From assembly GCA_027348115.1 (NCBI GenBank), contig DAIEQA010000109.1, positions 1 through 64,000 of the forward strand: DNA of 64,000 nucleotides. Direction: 5' to 3'. The notes beneath the pieces are model-generated. The model saw nothing but the letters and a program-made list of their open reading frames with translations, had not been told where the DNA came from and did no database searches. Positions 53,908 through 63,171 of the stretch are shown here, piece after piece (within the stretch, counting starts at the first letter, position 1; every line of letters starts with the position of its first letter). Source of the DNA: Fen-1258 sp027348115 (lineage in GTDB: Bacteria; Bacteroidota; Ignavibacteria; Ignavibacteriales; Melioribacteraceae). The position numbers and the translations under genes are program-made.

Positions 53908-55074
53908 ATGAAATTCGCAAAAATTTCGAGGCAGGTAATAGTTTTAGGACTGGTAAGTTTATTCACGGATTTTGCCAGCGAGATGCTTTACCCCATCACT
54001 CCGATTTTTTTAACTGCAGTTCTTGGCGCCTCAATGTCGGTAGTAGGTCTTATCGAAGGCATTGCGGAAGTAACGGCAGGATTTCTAAAAGGATATTTCG
54101 GAAATCTTTCGGATAAAACTGGCAAGCGTTCGATATTTCTTGTAGCGGGTTACGGCATTTCGGGCGCTGTAAAATCATTGCCGGGTTTTATAGTTACAAT
54201 TCCATCTGTTATTATTTCAAGGGTAATAGATAGAGTAGGAAAGGGAATTCGTACGGCACCGCGCGATGCTTTGCTTGCAAGCTATGCCAATGGAAACACC
54301 GGAGCCGTATTCGGATTTCATAGAGGGATGGATACACTGGGCGCCGTAATTGGTCCGCTCACTGCAATTTCTCTTTTATATTTCTTTCCGGGCAAGTATT
54401 CATGGATATATCTATTTGCATTAATTCCCTCGCTGTGCGCAATTGGATTTACCCTGGCAGTTAAGGATAGTCAGGCTAAAACCAGAACGTCTTCCAAAAA
54501 AAATTATTCCGCATTTTTAATAAACGCTTCTGGAGAATACAAAACTTTTCTTGCACTGTTCACATTGTTTTCATTTGTAAACAGCAGCGATGTATTTTTA
54601 ATCTTGAAGTCCAAACAAATTTCTCATTCCGATCTTTCGGCAATTCTGGGTTATGTTTTCTATAATATTATTTATGCGGCATCGTCTTACCCTATCGGCC
54701 TTTTAGCGGATAAATTCGGGAAGAAAAATATTTTTGTAATAGGGTTGATAATTTTTTCCATCACTTATTTCGGCTTTGCCGTGAATGCCGAGAATATTTT
54801 TATCTGGTTCCTTTTTGCTTCATACGGAATTTATGCTTCGTCGACAGAAGGCGTAGCCAAGGCATGGGTTTCAGATTTAGTTCCGGATGAATTCCGCGGA
54901 TCCGCAATAGGCCTGCTTACAATGCTTTCAAGCTTTGCCGTAATGTTCGGATCATTTTTAACAGGGTCTCTCTGGGATAATTTCGGCGCTCAAATACCGT
55001 TTTTAGTTTCTTCTTTTGTTAGTCTGTTAATTGCGATGATTCTTCTTTTCAAAAAAAAGAAAGGTATACGCTAA
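53908..55074 (+). CDS. major facilitator superfamily transporter
   Basis: The 388-residue protein has twelve hydrophobic segments and MFS signatures: FTDFASEMLYPITPIFL at the N-terminus, GNLSDKTGKRSIFL (loop 2-3), GKGIRTAPRDALLASY and the equivalent LLADKFGKKNIFV of the second half. The GKGIRTAPRD sequence is typical of a widespread, poorly defined MFS branch; a drug or sugar-phosphate role cannot be told apart. The frame opens at TTG 53875, but ATG 53908 matches the family start better. It ends 81 bases before queC. Confidence 0.87.
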   Translation: MKFAKISRQVIVLGLVSLFTDFASEMLYPITPIFLTAVLGASMSVVGLIEGIAEVTAGFLKGYFGNLSDKTGKRSIFLVAGYGISGAVKSLPGFIVTIPSVIISRVIDRVGKGIRTAPRDALLASYANGNTGAVFGFHRGMDTLGAVIGPLTAISLLYFFPGKYSWIYLFALIPSLCAIGFTLAVKDSQAKTRTSSKKNYSAFLINASGEYKTFLALFTLFSFVNSSDVFLILKSKQISHSDLSAILGYVFYNIIYAASSYPIGLLADKFGKKNIFVIGLIIFSITYFGFAVNAENIFIWFLFASYGIYASSTEGVAKAWVSDLVPDEFRGSAIGLLTMLSSFAVMFGSFLTGSLWDNFGAQIPFLVSSFVSLLIAMILLFKKKKGIR

Positions 55075-55155
55075 AAAACTTTTCTGTTTAACCATATATA
55101 GTAGAGTTGCCGACTTTTTATCTAAGTACCCAATTTCCTATTTTTGAGTAGCAAT

Positions 55156-55857
55156 ATGAATGGCATTATGAATAAAGATAAATTAGCAGTGGTTGCGGTT
55201 AGCGGCGGAATGGACAGCTGCGTTACCGCGGCAATTGCAAATCAAACTTCGGAACTGGCTTTAATACATATAAATTACGGTCAGCGTACTCAAGCCCGCG
55301 AGCTTAAAGCGTTTAACGATATTGCCGATTTTTATAATGTAGATAAACGCCTGGTAATAGATCTTTCGCACTTTGCAAAGATCGGCGGCTCGTCTTTAAC
55401 GGATCAAAAAATTGAGGTAACAAAAGCGGATTTGGCAAACAAAGAAGTTCCCACTTCGTATGTGCCGTTTCGCAATGCTAATATATTAAGTGCGTGTGTA
55501 AGCTGGGCTGAAGTCTTAAATGCCGGTTCGGTTTACATCGGCGCGGTTTACGAAGACGCCAGCGGATACCCGGATTGCCGTCCACAGTTTTACGAAGCGT
55601 TTGAAAAGATGGTCGATATCGGAACGAAACCTTCTACCCATATAAAAATTGAAACGCCTATAATTTATTTATCCAAAGCGGAAATTGTAAAGAAGGGAAT
55701 GGAGCTCGGCGCGCCGCTTCATTTAACGTGGTCGTGTTATCAAAGCGAAGATGAAGCCTGCGGTGTATGCGACAGCTGCGCTTTCCGTCTGCGCGGTTTT
55801 CGACTTGCCGGCGTTGACGACCCGATTGCGTATAAAATTAGGCCGGATTATTTTTGA
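55156..55857 (+). CDS. queC: 7-cyano-7-deazaguanine synthase
   Basis: The 233-residue protein is the ATP-dependent QueC enzyme of queuosine synthesis, making preQ0. It has the PP-loop VSGGMDSCVTAA, the conserved YVPFRNANILSACVSWAE and the zinc cluster CYQSEDEACGVCDSCAFRLRGF near the C-terminus. ATG 55156 is preferred; ATG 55168 is also possible. queF, the next enzyme of the route, lies 2.8 kb downstream on the same strand, separated by a restriction-modification module, so the original queC-queF unit seems to have been split. Confidence 0.92.
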   Translation: MNGIMNKDKLAVVAVSGGMDSCVTAAIANQTSELALIHINYGQRTQARELKAFNDIADFYNVDKRLVIDLSHFAKIGGSSLTDQKIEVTKADLANKEVPTSYVPFRNANILSACVSWAEVLNAGSVYIGAVYEDASGYPDCRPQFYEAFEKMVDIGTKPSTHIKIETPIIYLSKAEIVKKGMELGAPLHLTWSCYQSEDEACGVCDSCAFRLRGFRLAGVDDPIAYKIRPDYF

Positions 55858-55871
55858 GTGTAGAATGAAGA
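55852..55871 (+). repeat. left imperfect direct repeat bordering the R-M module
   Basis: TTTTGAGTGTAGAATGAAGA overlaps the queC stop. An almost identical sequence lies at 58601-58619, just after the restriction gene, with one substitution and one missing base. Confidence 0.5.
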
Positions 55872-55957
55872 ATTCAGAATGAAGAGTGTAGAGCTTTTTT
55901 ATGTATGTTATCACATAAGCAATATCAGTTGTAAAGGAAATTGAAAGAATAAAAAAA

Positions 55958-57539
55958 ATGAACCAAGAATTAATTACGATAAAAGAAGCAAGTGAATGGA
56001 TTAGTATTCAACTGAAGAAGGATATCACTCCGTCAAATATTTCTTATTTAGTTAATTATGGAAGAATCAAAAAATTTTCAGATAATGGTAACACCCTTGT
56101 AAGCAAAAAGGAGTTGATTCGCTATTATGATTCGTATTATGGGAATCGACAAATCAACTGGAAAGAAAAACTCGGAAATGACATAGATTGGCATTTATCA
56201 TTCGAGCAATACAAGGAATTTCAAACTACTAAACATGTCCATCGACTTCATCCATATAAAGGTAAATTCATTCCGCAACTAGTGGAATATTTTCTGGATG
56301 ATCACACGGATGAATTTAAAAAGGAAGTTTATTTCAACAAAGGAGATATCGTTCTCGATCCATTTTGTGGAAGCGGAACAACTCTAGTACAAGCTAATGA
56401 ACTTGGGATGAATTGTCTTGGCGTTGATATTTCATCTTTTAATTCATTGATGAGTAATGCCAAAATTGGTAAGTATAATTTATTTGAGCTAAAAATTGAG
56501 ATACAAAAAATCACAGAGGAGTTACGACAATTTATTTATGACTCCAAGACAGTAAAGTTTGAGAAAGAGTTGCTTGATAAACTCTCGAAGTTTAATAATG
56601 AATATTTTCCTTCTCCAGAATACAAGCTAAGGATAAACAATGATGAAATAGATGAAAAAGAATACGGGAAAGCAAAGGAAAATGAATTTCTCCCTATCTA
56701 TAAAAAATTAGTTAAAGAGTTTGAAATTGAATTAAAGCAAGGGAAATCAGATACTTTTTTAGATAAATGGTTTCTTCAACAAGTTAGATCAGAAATAGAG
56801 TTCGTTTTCGATTTGATAAAAAAAAATAAAGATCCCGGAAATAAAAAAAATTGTATCTATCATTCTCAGTCGTACTATTCGTTCTTGTCGCGCAACAACT
56901 CATTCTGACTTAGCAACACTTCTTGAGCCAATAACAACAACGTATTATTGTTCTAAGCATGGGAAGATTTGCAAGCCATTGTTTTCAATATTAAGCTGGT
57001 GGGAAAGGTACTCCATTGACACTCTGAAACGTCTTACTGAATTTAATAAATTAAGAACGAATACATATCAGCATTGCATTACGGGCGATAGTAGGGAAAT
57101 CAATTTGTTCTCTGCAATTGAAAAAGTTAATCCGGGTTTTGCCAAACAAATTAAAGATCAAAAGATCAGCGGAATATTTTCTAGTCCACCATACGTTGGT
57201 TTGATTAATTATCATGAGCAACATGCTTACGCTTACGATTTGTTCGGTTTAAAAAGAAAAGACGAATTAGAAATAGGACCACTTTTCAAAGGACAGGGAA
57301 GTGAGGCAAAGAAATCATATATCGAAGGGATATCAGCTGTATTAATTAATTGTAAAAAGTATTTAAAAGAAGATTATAATGTTTTTCTTGTTGCTAATGA
57401 TAAATATGATATGTACACAAAGATTGCAGAAAAATCCGGGATGAGAATAGTCCAACAGTTCAAACGGCCTGTACTGAACAGAACTGAAAAAGACAAAGCT
57501 GCGTACTCAGAAAGTATATTTCATTTCAAGGGGAACTAA
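55958..57539 (+). pseudogene. type II DNA methyltransferase, frameshifted
   Basis: Two frames make one amino-methyltransferase. Frame one (55958-56908) has an N-terminal helix-turn-helix-like segment (ITIKEASEWIS…YLVNYGRIKKF) and the SAM motif DPFCGSGTTLVQANELG (Asp134). It runs off at A8, 56843-56850; removing one A joins the second frame, which continues SRTIRSCRATTHSDLATL and holds the catalytic SSPPYVGLINYHEQHAYAYDL near 57182-57240 and ends at 57539. Motif order with a long middle region is that of alpha-class N4-cytosine or N6-adenine enzymes. The gene may be inactive, read by slippage at the A-run, or a sequencing error. The restriction gene follows with no gap. Confidence 0.75.
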
Positions 57540-58595
57540 ATGGACTCATTAAAAAAAGAAAAAATTGCTTTGGAGGTAGTTAAAACTGTAAAATCAAAAT
57601 TCGATGATTTTCCAGAAGATGCCTCAAATAATCGTAATGCACCATTCCATGAAGCTTTTCTAAATGCATTTAAATTGAGAATTGAACATTATGTAACTGA
57701 TATACCAATTTTTGTGAGCCTCGCAAGTTGGATGCATGGTTTGAATACTCGCTTAGGTCAATCATTTTTTGAAAAAACAGCTCACATACTTTGCGACGGC
57801 GAGAAAAGAAAATTCGCAAATCTTAAGATAAACGATCATCAGCAATCAGTGATTAACGGGATAATAGCTTCATGTAAGAATTCAACTCGTTTGCCAAACT
57901 TATTTTCTGAAAATGAAGAAATTTACTTGAAACTTGATGTCGGAGAAATCGACGCACCAAACTTTTCAGCAGATGTATTCTTTGAAGATGAAACAAGTTT
58001 GACTTTAATTGAGCTAAAGACAGTCAAACCTAATAGTGATGTTTTTAAAGAGCAGAAAAGTAAATTCTTGAATGGAAAAGCTGCTTTGAAAAATAGATTT
58101 CCAGCGAAAGAAATTCATTTTTATCTTGGTTTTCCATTTGATCCACTGCATAAAGAAAAATGTGGTTATGATAAAAAGCGTTTTTTCGATTATAGTGTTG
58201 ACTTCAAAAAATATTTTGCAAATGAAGAAGTTTTACTTTCAAACGAACTTTGGGATTTCCTTTCACAAGAGAAAAATACCATGGAAGATATTCTAGAAAT
58301 TATTAATAAAATTGCACAACCTGATTTCATGGATAAATTTGATTTTATTAATGATGTAAAAAACATCGCAGTAGATAAAGGGAAATACAAAGCAATCCTA
58401 TCTGATTGGTTCATGAAAAGGGAACTTGTGATGCTGGATCATTATGATAAGATTAAAGTTGCGGCAAAGGAGGATAAAAGACTTCAAAGAGTTCTATCAC
58501 AAAATTTATTTGATTCTGAAAATGAGTATAAGGAAAACCGAATTCTTTCGTTATTAAGTGTCTTAAATAAAATTGATTTCTCAAATATGGCTTGA
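57540..58595 (+). CDS. type II restriction endonuclease, TdeIII-like
   Basis: The 351-residue protein has an N-terminal region with SLASWMHGLNTRLGQSFFEK, similar to what I recall of the TdeIII family, and a PD-(D/E)xK-like nuclease core: Asp145 in FSADVFF and Glu158-Leu-Lys160 in LIELKTVKPNSDVF. The C-terminal half is helical and lysine-rich. It starts the base after the methyltransferase stop, so the two form one R-M operon. The region is visibly AT-richer than the neighbouring que genes, as expected for acquired DNA. The nuclease class is well supported; the family name is less sure. Confidence 0.75.
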   Translation: MDSLKKEKIALEVVKTVKSKFDDFPEDASNNRNAPFHEAFLNAFKLRIEHYVTDIPIFVSLASWMHGLNTRLGQSFFEKTAHILCDGEKRKFANLKINDHQQSVINGIIASCKNSTRLPNLFSENEEIYLKLDVGEIDAPNFSADVFFEDETSLTLIELKTVKPNSDVFKEQKSKFLNGKAALKNRFPAKEIHFYLGFPFDPLHKEKCGYDKKRFFDYSVDFKKYFANEEVLLSNELWDFLSQEKNTMEDILEIINKIAQPDFMDKFDFINDVKNIAVDKGKYKAILSDWFMKRELVMLDHYDKIKVAAKEDKRLQRVLSQNLFDSENEYKENRILSLLSVLNKIDFSNMA

Positions 58596-58600
58596 AATGC

Positions 58601-58619
58601 TTTTGAGTTTGAATGAAGA
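58601..58619 (+). repeat. right imperfect direct repeat bordering the R-M module
   Basis: TTTTGAGTTTGAATGAAGA begins 5 bases after the restriction-gene stop and mirrors 55852-55871. It could mark the insertion end. Confidence 0.5.
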
Positions 58620-58700
58620 GTCTAATTTTTATCTGCGCAGATCTGTTAAATCAGTTTGATCTGTATTCTATAAATTGAATTTTATTTAACTGAGTTATAT

Positions 58701-59075
58701 ATGACCGACAAAACTAAAATCCTTGATACATTTCCTAATCCAAATCCGGAGCGGGATTACATAATAATCCACACGGCGCCAGAGTTTACATCGCTTTGCC
58801 CTAAGACCGGTCAGCCCGATTTTGCCACTATCATTCTCGAATACATACCGGAAAAAATCTGCGTCGAGTTAAAGAGCTACAAATTTTATTTGCAGTCTTA
58901 CCGCAACGATGGAATATTCTTTGAGGCGGTAACCAACAAGATATTAAACGACTTGGACAAAGTGATGAAACCGCGCTATATAAAAATTACCGCTAAGTTT
59001 AACACGCGCGGCGGAATTTCATCGGAGATAATTGCCGAGCAGAGAAGGAAAAAATTGAAGAAAAAATTTGTCTGA
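58701..59075 (+). CDS. queF: preQ1 (NADPH-dependent 7-cyano-7-deazaguanine) reductase
   Basis: The 124-residue protein is short-form QueF, which reduces preQ0 to preQ1 in queuosine synthesis. The active-site cysteine is in FTSLCPKTGQPDFATI and the family signature ELKSYKFYLQSYRNDGIFFEAVTN follows. Length is typical of the unimodular class. It uses the product of QueC, whose gene is upstream beyond the R-M module. ATG 58701 was taken; no strong Shine-Dalgarno is visible. Confidence 0.93.
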   Translation: MTDKTKILDTFPNPNPERDYIIIHTAPEFTSLCPKTGQPDFATIILEYIPEKICVELKSYKFYLQSYRNDGIFFEAVTNKILNDLDKVMKPRYIKITAKFNTRGGISSEIIAEQRRKKLKKKFV

Positions 59076-59142
59076 CGGAACATGAATTCCCAGCTTAATT
59101 CTAATTAACTAATTATTAGTAATTAATTTTTTTGGAGAAGAC

Positions 59143-60531
59143 ATGGCAAAAAAAGTAATTAAAAGAAGCTGGGCCGAACCATTTAAAATAAAAATGGTTG
59201 AGCCCATTAGAATGACGACAAGAGAATACCGTCAGAAAGCAGCAAAAGAAGCAGGGTATAATACATTTCTTTTAAAGTCTCGGGACGTTTATATCGACTT
59301 GCTCACAGACAGCGGCACCAACGCAATGAGCGATTACCAGTGGGCCGGAATGATGCTCGGCGATGAGGCCTACGCCGGCAGCGAAAACTTCTATCATCTT
59401 TGGGACAACATTAAAAAGTATTACGGCATGCCTTTCTTTGTTCCTACTCATCAAGGAAGAGCTGCTGAACATATAATTTCCAAAATTATGATTACCCCTG
59501 GCGATTACATTCCCGGCAACATGTATTTTACAACCACTCGCGAGCACCAGGAAATGGCTGGCGGAAAATTTGTAGACGTTATAATAGATTAAGCTCACGA
59601 CGCTCAGAATCCCCATCCTTTCAAAGGCAATATCGATCCACAAAAACTCGGCGACCTGATTAAAAAAGTCGGCGCTAAAAAAATTCCGTACGTCAGCATG
59701 GCCGGACCGGTTAACATGGCCGGCGGCCAGCCGTTCTCTATGGAAAACTTAAAAGAGATTTACAAGCTTACTCAAAAACACGGCATTAAGCTTTGGTTCG
59801 ATGCTACCCGCGCGACAGAAAACGCATACTTCATTAAAGTTCGCGAGAAAGGTTACGCTAATAAAACCATTGCTTCTATTCTTAAAGAAATGTGTTCATA
59901 CTTCGACGGCTTGTGGGTAAGCGCAAAGAAAGACTTGATGGTTAACATCGGAGGATTTTTGGCAACAAGAAACAAACATGTTTACGAAGAAGCAAGAAAC
60001 ATGGTTGTTGTTTATGAAGGACTTCATACATACGGCGGTTTAGCCGGCCGAGATATGGAAGCTATGGCACGCGGAATAGAAGAAATGGTTGAGTTCGACA
60101 ACATCAAAGCGAGAATAGGCCAAGTTGAATACTGCGGCAAACAGCTTGAGAAATATAATATACCGCTGGTTTATCCGTTTGGTGGTCATGCTATATTTCT
60201 TGACGCAAAAAAATTCTTACCTCATTTGAAACAGGATTTCTTCCCGTCACAAACTTTAGCTTCTGAAATTTATCTTGACAGCGGTGTGCGCGGAATGGAA
60301 CGCGGCATAGTATCTGCCGGGCGGGATCCTCAAACCGGGAAGAATCGTTATCCAAGACTCGAACTTGTGCGCTTAACATTCCCGAGACGTGTATATACTC
60401 AAGCACATATTGATGTGATGGTTGAATCCGTTGCGGAAGTATTCAGCGAAAGAAAGAAAATCAAAGGATTAAAAATGGTATACGAGCCGAAACATTTACG
60501 GTTTTTCCAGGCTCGTTTTGCTAAATTGTAA
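59143..60531 (+). pseudogene. tpl: tyrosine phenol-lyase with one in-frame stop codon
   Basis: The frame encodes a full PLP-dependent beta-eliminating lyase (family length about 456) except for TAA at 59590-59592, codon 150. The same frame goes on as AHDAQNPHPFKGNIDP and reaches a normal stop. Related enzymes read DEAHDA here, so one G-to-T change from GAA explains it. TPL rather than tryptophanase is shown by DLLTDSGTNAMSDYQWAGMM, FDATRATENAYFI, the PLP lysine in SAKKDLMVNIGG and GVRGMERGIVSAGR with its Arg. TPL splits tyrosine into phenol, pyruvate and ammonia. GGAGAAG precedes the ATG. It may be newly inactive or a sequencing error. Confidence 0.88.
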
Positions 60532-60557
60532 CTACAATTGAACAATGTGGTATTATT

Positions 60558-60578
60558 GGGGCGAGATTTCCTCGCCCC
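60558..60578. repeat. REP-like hairpin before glnD
   Basis: A perfect stem GGGGCGAG/CTCGCCCC with ATTTC loop, followed by CTAC... on the plus strand, as in the RAYT-linked REPs. It ends 15 bases before the glnD start. Confidence 0.65.
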
Positions 60579-60593
60579 TACTATTAATTGTAT

Positions 60594-63155
60594 ATGATTG
60601 AAGAATCCCTAAAAATAAAAGAGCAGTTTTTTGCCGATCGCGACAGAATTTTTCATGACGAAGAAATTCTGAAAGATCCGTTTAAGTTCTGCGTTAAGTG
60701 GAGTGTGCTGGTTGAAGAATATATTCAACTCGTTCTTAAGAATATGAAACTTAAATGTGCAGTTGCCTCAGTCGGTAGTTTCAGTCGCAGAGAGCTTTCC
60801 CCGTATTCCGATATCGATATGATGTTCATATTCGATAAGGTGCAGGGAAACGAGCAGACAATAAAAGACTGCGTTACAATGCTGTGGGATTCCGGCATAG
60901 AAGTCTCTCATACGGTGCGCGATTTTTCGGATATTAAAAGATTCCTTGAAGAAGATATCGAGGCATTTACCCAATTCTTTGAGACCCGATACATTTTTGG
61001 GAATGAAAAAATATACAACGAATGGAACGGAAAAGTTTTAGCTCCTCTTTCCGAAAAGAACAAACGGAAACTGATTCTTCAATACTACGACGATCTTTAT
61101 CTCCGTTATGAAAAGTACGGAGAATCCGCCAAGGTGCTCGAACCAAATGTTAAGTATACCGCCGGCGGCCTTCGGGATCTTCAGATGGTTGAATGGATTT
61201 ATTCGTTGAAAAATAATCTTCTTCTTACATCGCAGGAAGAAATAACGCAGACTCAATACTTTTTGACTTTTCTAAAGCGCGATAAAGTTTTAGTGCCGCG
61301 GGCAATTGCGCGGCTGCAGGAAAGTTATCGCTACGTTCTTCATACGCGCAATCATCTTCATCTGCTGAGCGGGCATAAAAACGACCGGCTCGAATTCAGC
61401 TACCAGGAAAAAATTGCTGCTGTTCACGGTTTCGGCACCGAGGGCTGGCACAGTTACATGCGCAAGTATTTTGAGTCTGCCAATATTATAAAACGTTTTA
61501 CGCACACAATGATGCAGCGGTTTTACGAAGAGATGACTCCGCCGCTCAGTAATTTTCTTTCCATAAATCTTGATGAGGACTATAAATTAACCGGCAATGT
61601 AATTGCAAAAGCAACCGATTCGCCGATGACGCTTTCGGTGATACTCCGCGCGTTTTACTACCGCGGACTTCATGACGCGCATTTCGATGAACAGCTTCGA
61701 TCGACAATAATTGAAGCCGTTGTTGATCTTGAAGCCACTCAAACTGTGGAACCGCAATCATCGGTTTTTTTTAGAGAAATTTTACGACTTCCGAAAAATG
61801 TAGGAAGCAATTTAGCCGTGTTGAATGAACTTGGCGTGCTCAGCGCTTTCCTGCCTGAGTTCAAAGATCTCAACGGATTTTTTCAGCCGGGAGTTTATCA
61901 TTGTTACGCGGCAGATGAACACACGCTTATTGCAATTAACAATTTGGAAAAGCTCGCGCTCGATTCCTCGCCTCTTGGCAAGCTATTCCAAAATATTAGG
62001 GATAAGGATATTCTCTACCTTGCGATGCTGTTCCATGATATCGCCAAACCGATAAGCATTTCCGGTCATGAAATTATCGGGGCCGAAATTGCGAACTCGG
62101 TTATGGAGCGGCTTGGATACGGGCTTGAAGAAATTGAAACCGTGCAGTTCCTTGTTCGCCAGCATTTAACAATGGAACAGGTTGCGTTCCGACGTAATCT
62201 TAACGACGCTTCCACGCTTAACAATTTTGCCGAGCTGTTTTCCAATTCAAATTATCTTGACCTGCTTTATCTTGTAACGTACTCCGATCTTTCCGCTGTA
62301 TCGCAGGTAGTTTGGACGCAATGGAAGAGCGACCTGTTGAATGAGCTTTACAGGAAAACCAAAACCATGCTCGACGACAGAATTACCGGGCAGGAATTGT
62401 TGTCGTATAGTTTGCAGGAAATTATAAGCGGCTCGGAAGTTTATTCCGAGGATTCAGTGAAAGATCATATCGAATCGATAAATGATCTCGGCTACCTGCA
62501 GTATTTTTCGCTTGAAGAAATCAACCAGCACATAGAGGAAATAGAAAAGGGTTCGCCCGTTTCCGTATTCTTTAAAACCGACGGAACATTCACTTCGGTT
62601 ACAATTATCACCCGCGACAGCGAAGCGCTGCTTTCAAGAATGTGCGGCGCGCTTTCCATAAACGATCTTAATATTCACGACGCAAAAATCTTTACGAGGA
62701 AAGACGGAATTGTTATTGATAGCTTCAACGTTTCGGATTTCCGCACGAACAAACTTGTTGATGAAGAACGATATTCCAAAATTACCAACGATATTTACCT
62801 TGCCGTGGAAAACGAATTGCAGATTACTAAGGAGTTTAACCAGATAAGATCCAAATGGTGGCGGCTGGAAAACAAACTTTTCAAGCGCAAAGGTAAAATT
62901 AAAATAGAATTTGAGAAACACGATAAGTACACAATCATAGATATTTTCTCGCCGGACCGCCTTGGCTTGCTTTACCAGATAACCAAAAAGATGAACGAGC
63001 TTGGACTTTCGATTTACTTTGCCAAGATATCCACAAAGGCGGATGATATAGTCGATTCGTTCTACATACTCGACCGCAACCGCAAAAAACTTTCGCTCGA
63101 TGTATACGAACTTATCTCTCACGAATTAACCCAAACAATAGAAGAAATGCTTTAG
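60594..63155 (+). CDS. glnD: bifunctional uridylyltransferase/UMP-removing enzyme (GlnD)
   Basis: The 853-residue protein senses glutamine and modifies PII signal proteins. Domains in order: nucleotidyltransferase with GSFSRRELSPYSDIDMMF (residues 58-75), GlnD central region (TAGGLRDLQMVEWIYSL), HD hydrolase with MLFHDIAKPISISGHEIIGAE (about 480-500), and two C-terminal ACT domains (VTIITRDSEALLSRMCGAL; IIDIFSPDRLGLLYQITKKM). All active motifs are intact. ATG 60594 is preferred over TTG 60588. A REP-like hairpin sits directly upstream and no classical Shine-Dalgarno is seen. No glnB or glnA is near. Confidence 0.92.
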   Translation: MIEESLKIKEQFFADRDRIFHDEEILKDPFKFCVKWSVLVEEYIQLVLKNMKLKCAVASVGSFSRRELSPYSDIDMMFIFDKVQGNEQTIKDCVTMLWDSGIEVSHTVRDFSDIKRFLEEDIEAFTQFFETRYIFGNEKIYNEWNGKVLAPLSEKNKRKLILQYYDDLYLRYEKYGESAKVLEPNVKYTAGGLRDLQMVEWIYSLKNNLLLTSQEEITQTQYFLTFLKRDKVLVPRAIARLQESYRYVLHTRNHLHLLSGHKNDRLEFSYQEKIAAVHGFGTEGWHSYMRKYFESANIIKRFTHTMMQRFYEEMTPPLSNFLSINLDEDYKLTGNVIAKATDSPMTLSVILRAFYYRGLHDAHFDEQLRSTIIEAVVDLEATQTVEPQSSVFFREILRLPKNVGSNLAVLNELGVLSAFLPEFKDLNGFFQPGVYHCYAADEHTLIAINNLEKLALDSSPLGKLFQNIRDKDILYLAMLFHDIAKPISISGHEIIGAEIANSVMERLGYGLEEIETVQFLVRQHLTMEQVAFRRNLNDASTLNNFAELFSNSNYLDLLYLVTYSDLSAVSQVVWTQWKSDLLNELYRKTKTMLDDRITGQELLSYSLQEIISGSEVYSEDSVKDHIESINDLGYLQYFSLEEINQHIEEIEKGSPVSVFFKTDGTFTSVTIITRDSEALLSRMCGALSINDLNIHDAKIFTRKDGIVIDSFNVSDFRTNKLVDEERYSKITNDIYLAVENELQITKEFNQIRSKWWRLENKLFKRKGKIKIEFEKHDKYTIIDIFSPDRLGLLYQITKKMNELGLSIYFAKISTKADDIVDSFYILDRNRKKLSLDVYELISHELTQTIEEML

Positions 63156-63171
63156 GTGACAATTGAATTTT

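Noticed and set aside
59590..59592. Recoded stop in tpl (selenocysteine or pyrrolysine)
   Set aside because: The codon is TAA, used by neither system, and the family has Glu at this position.
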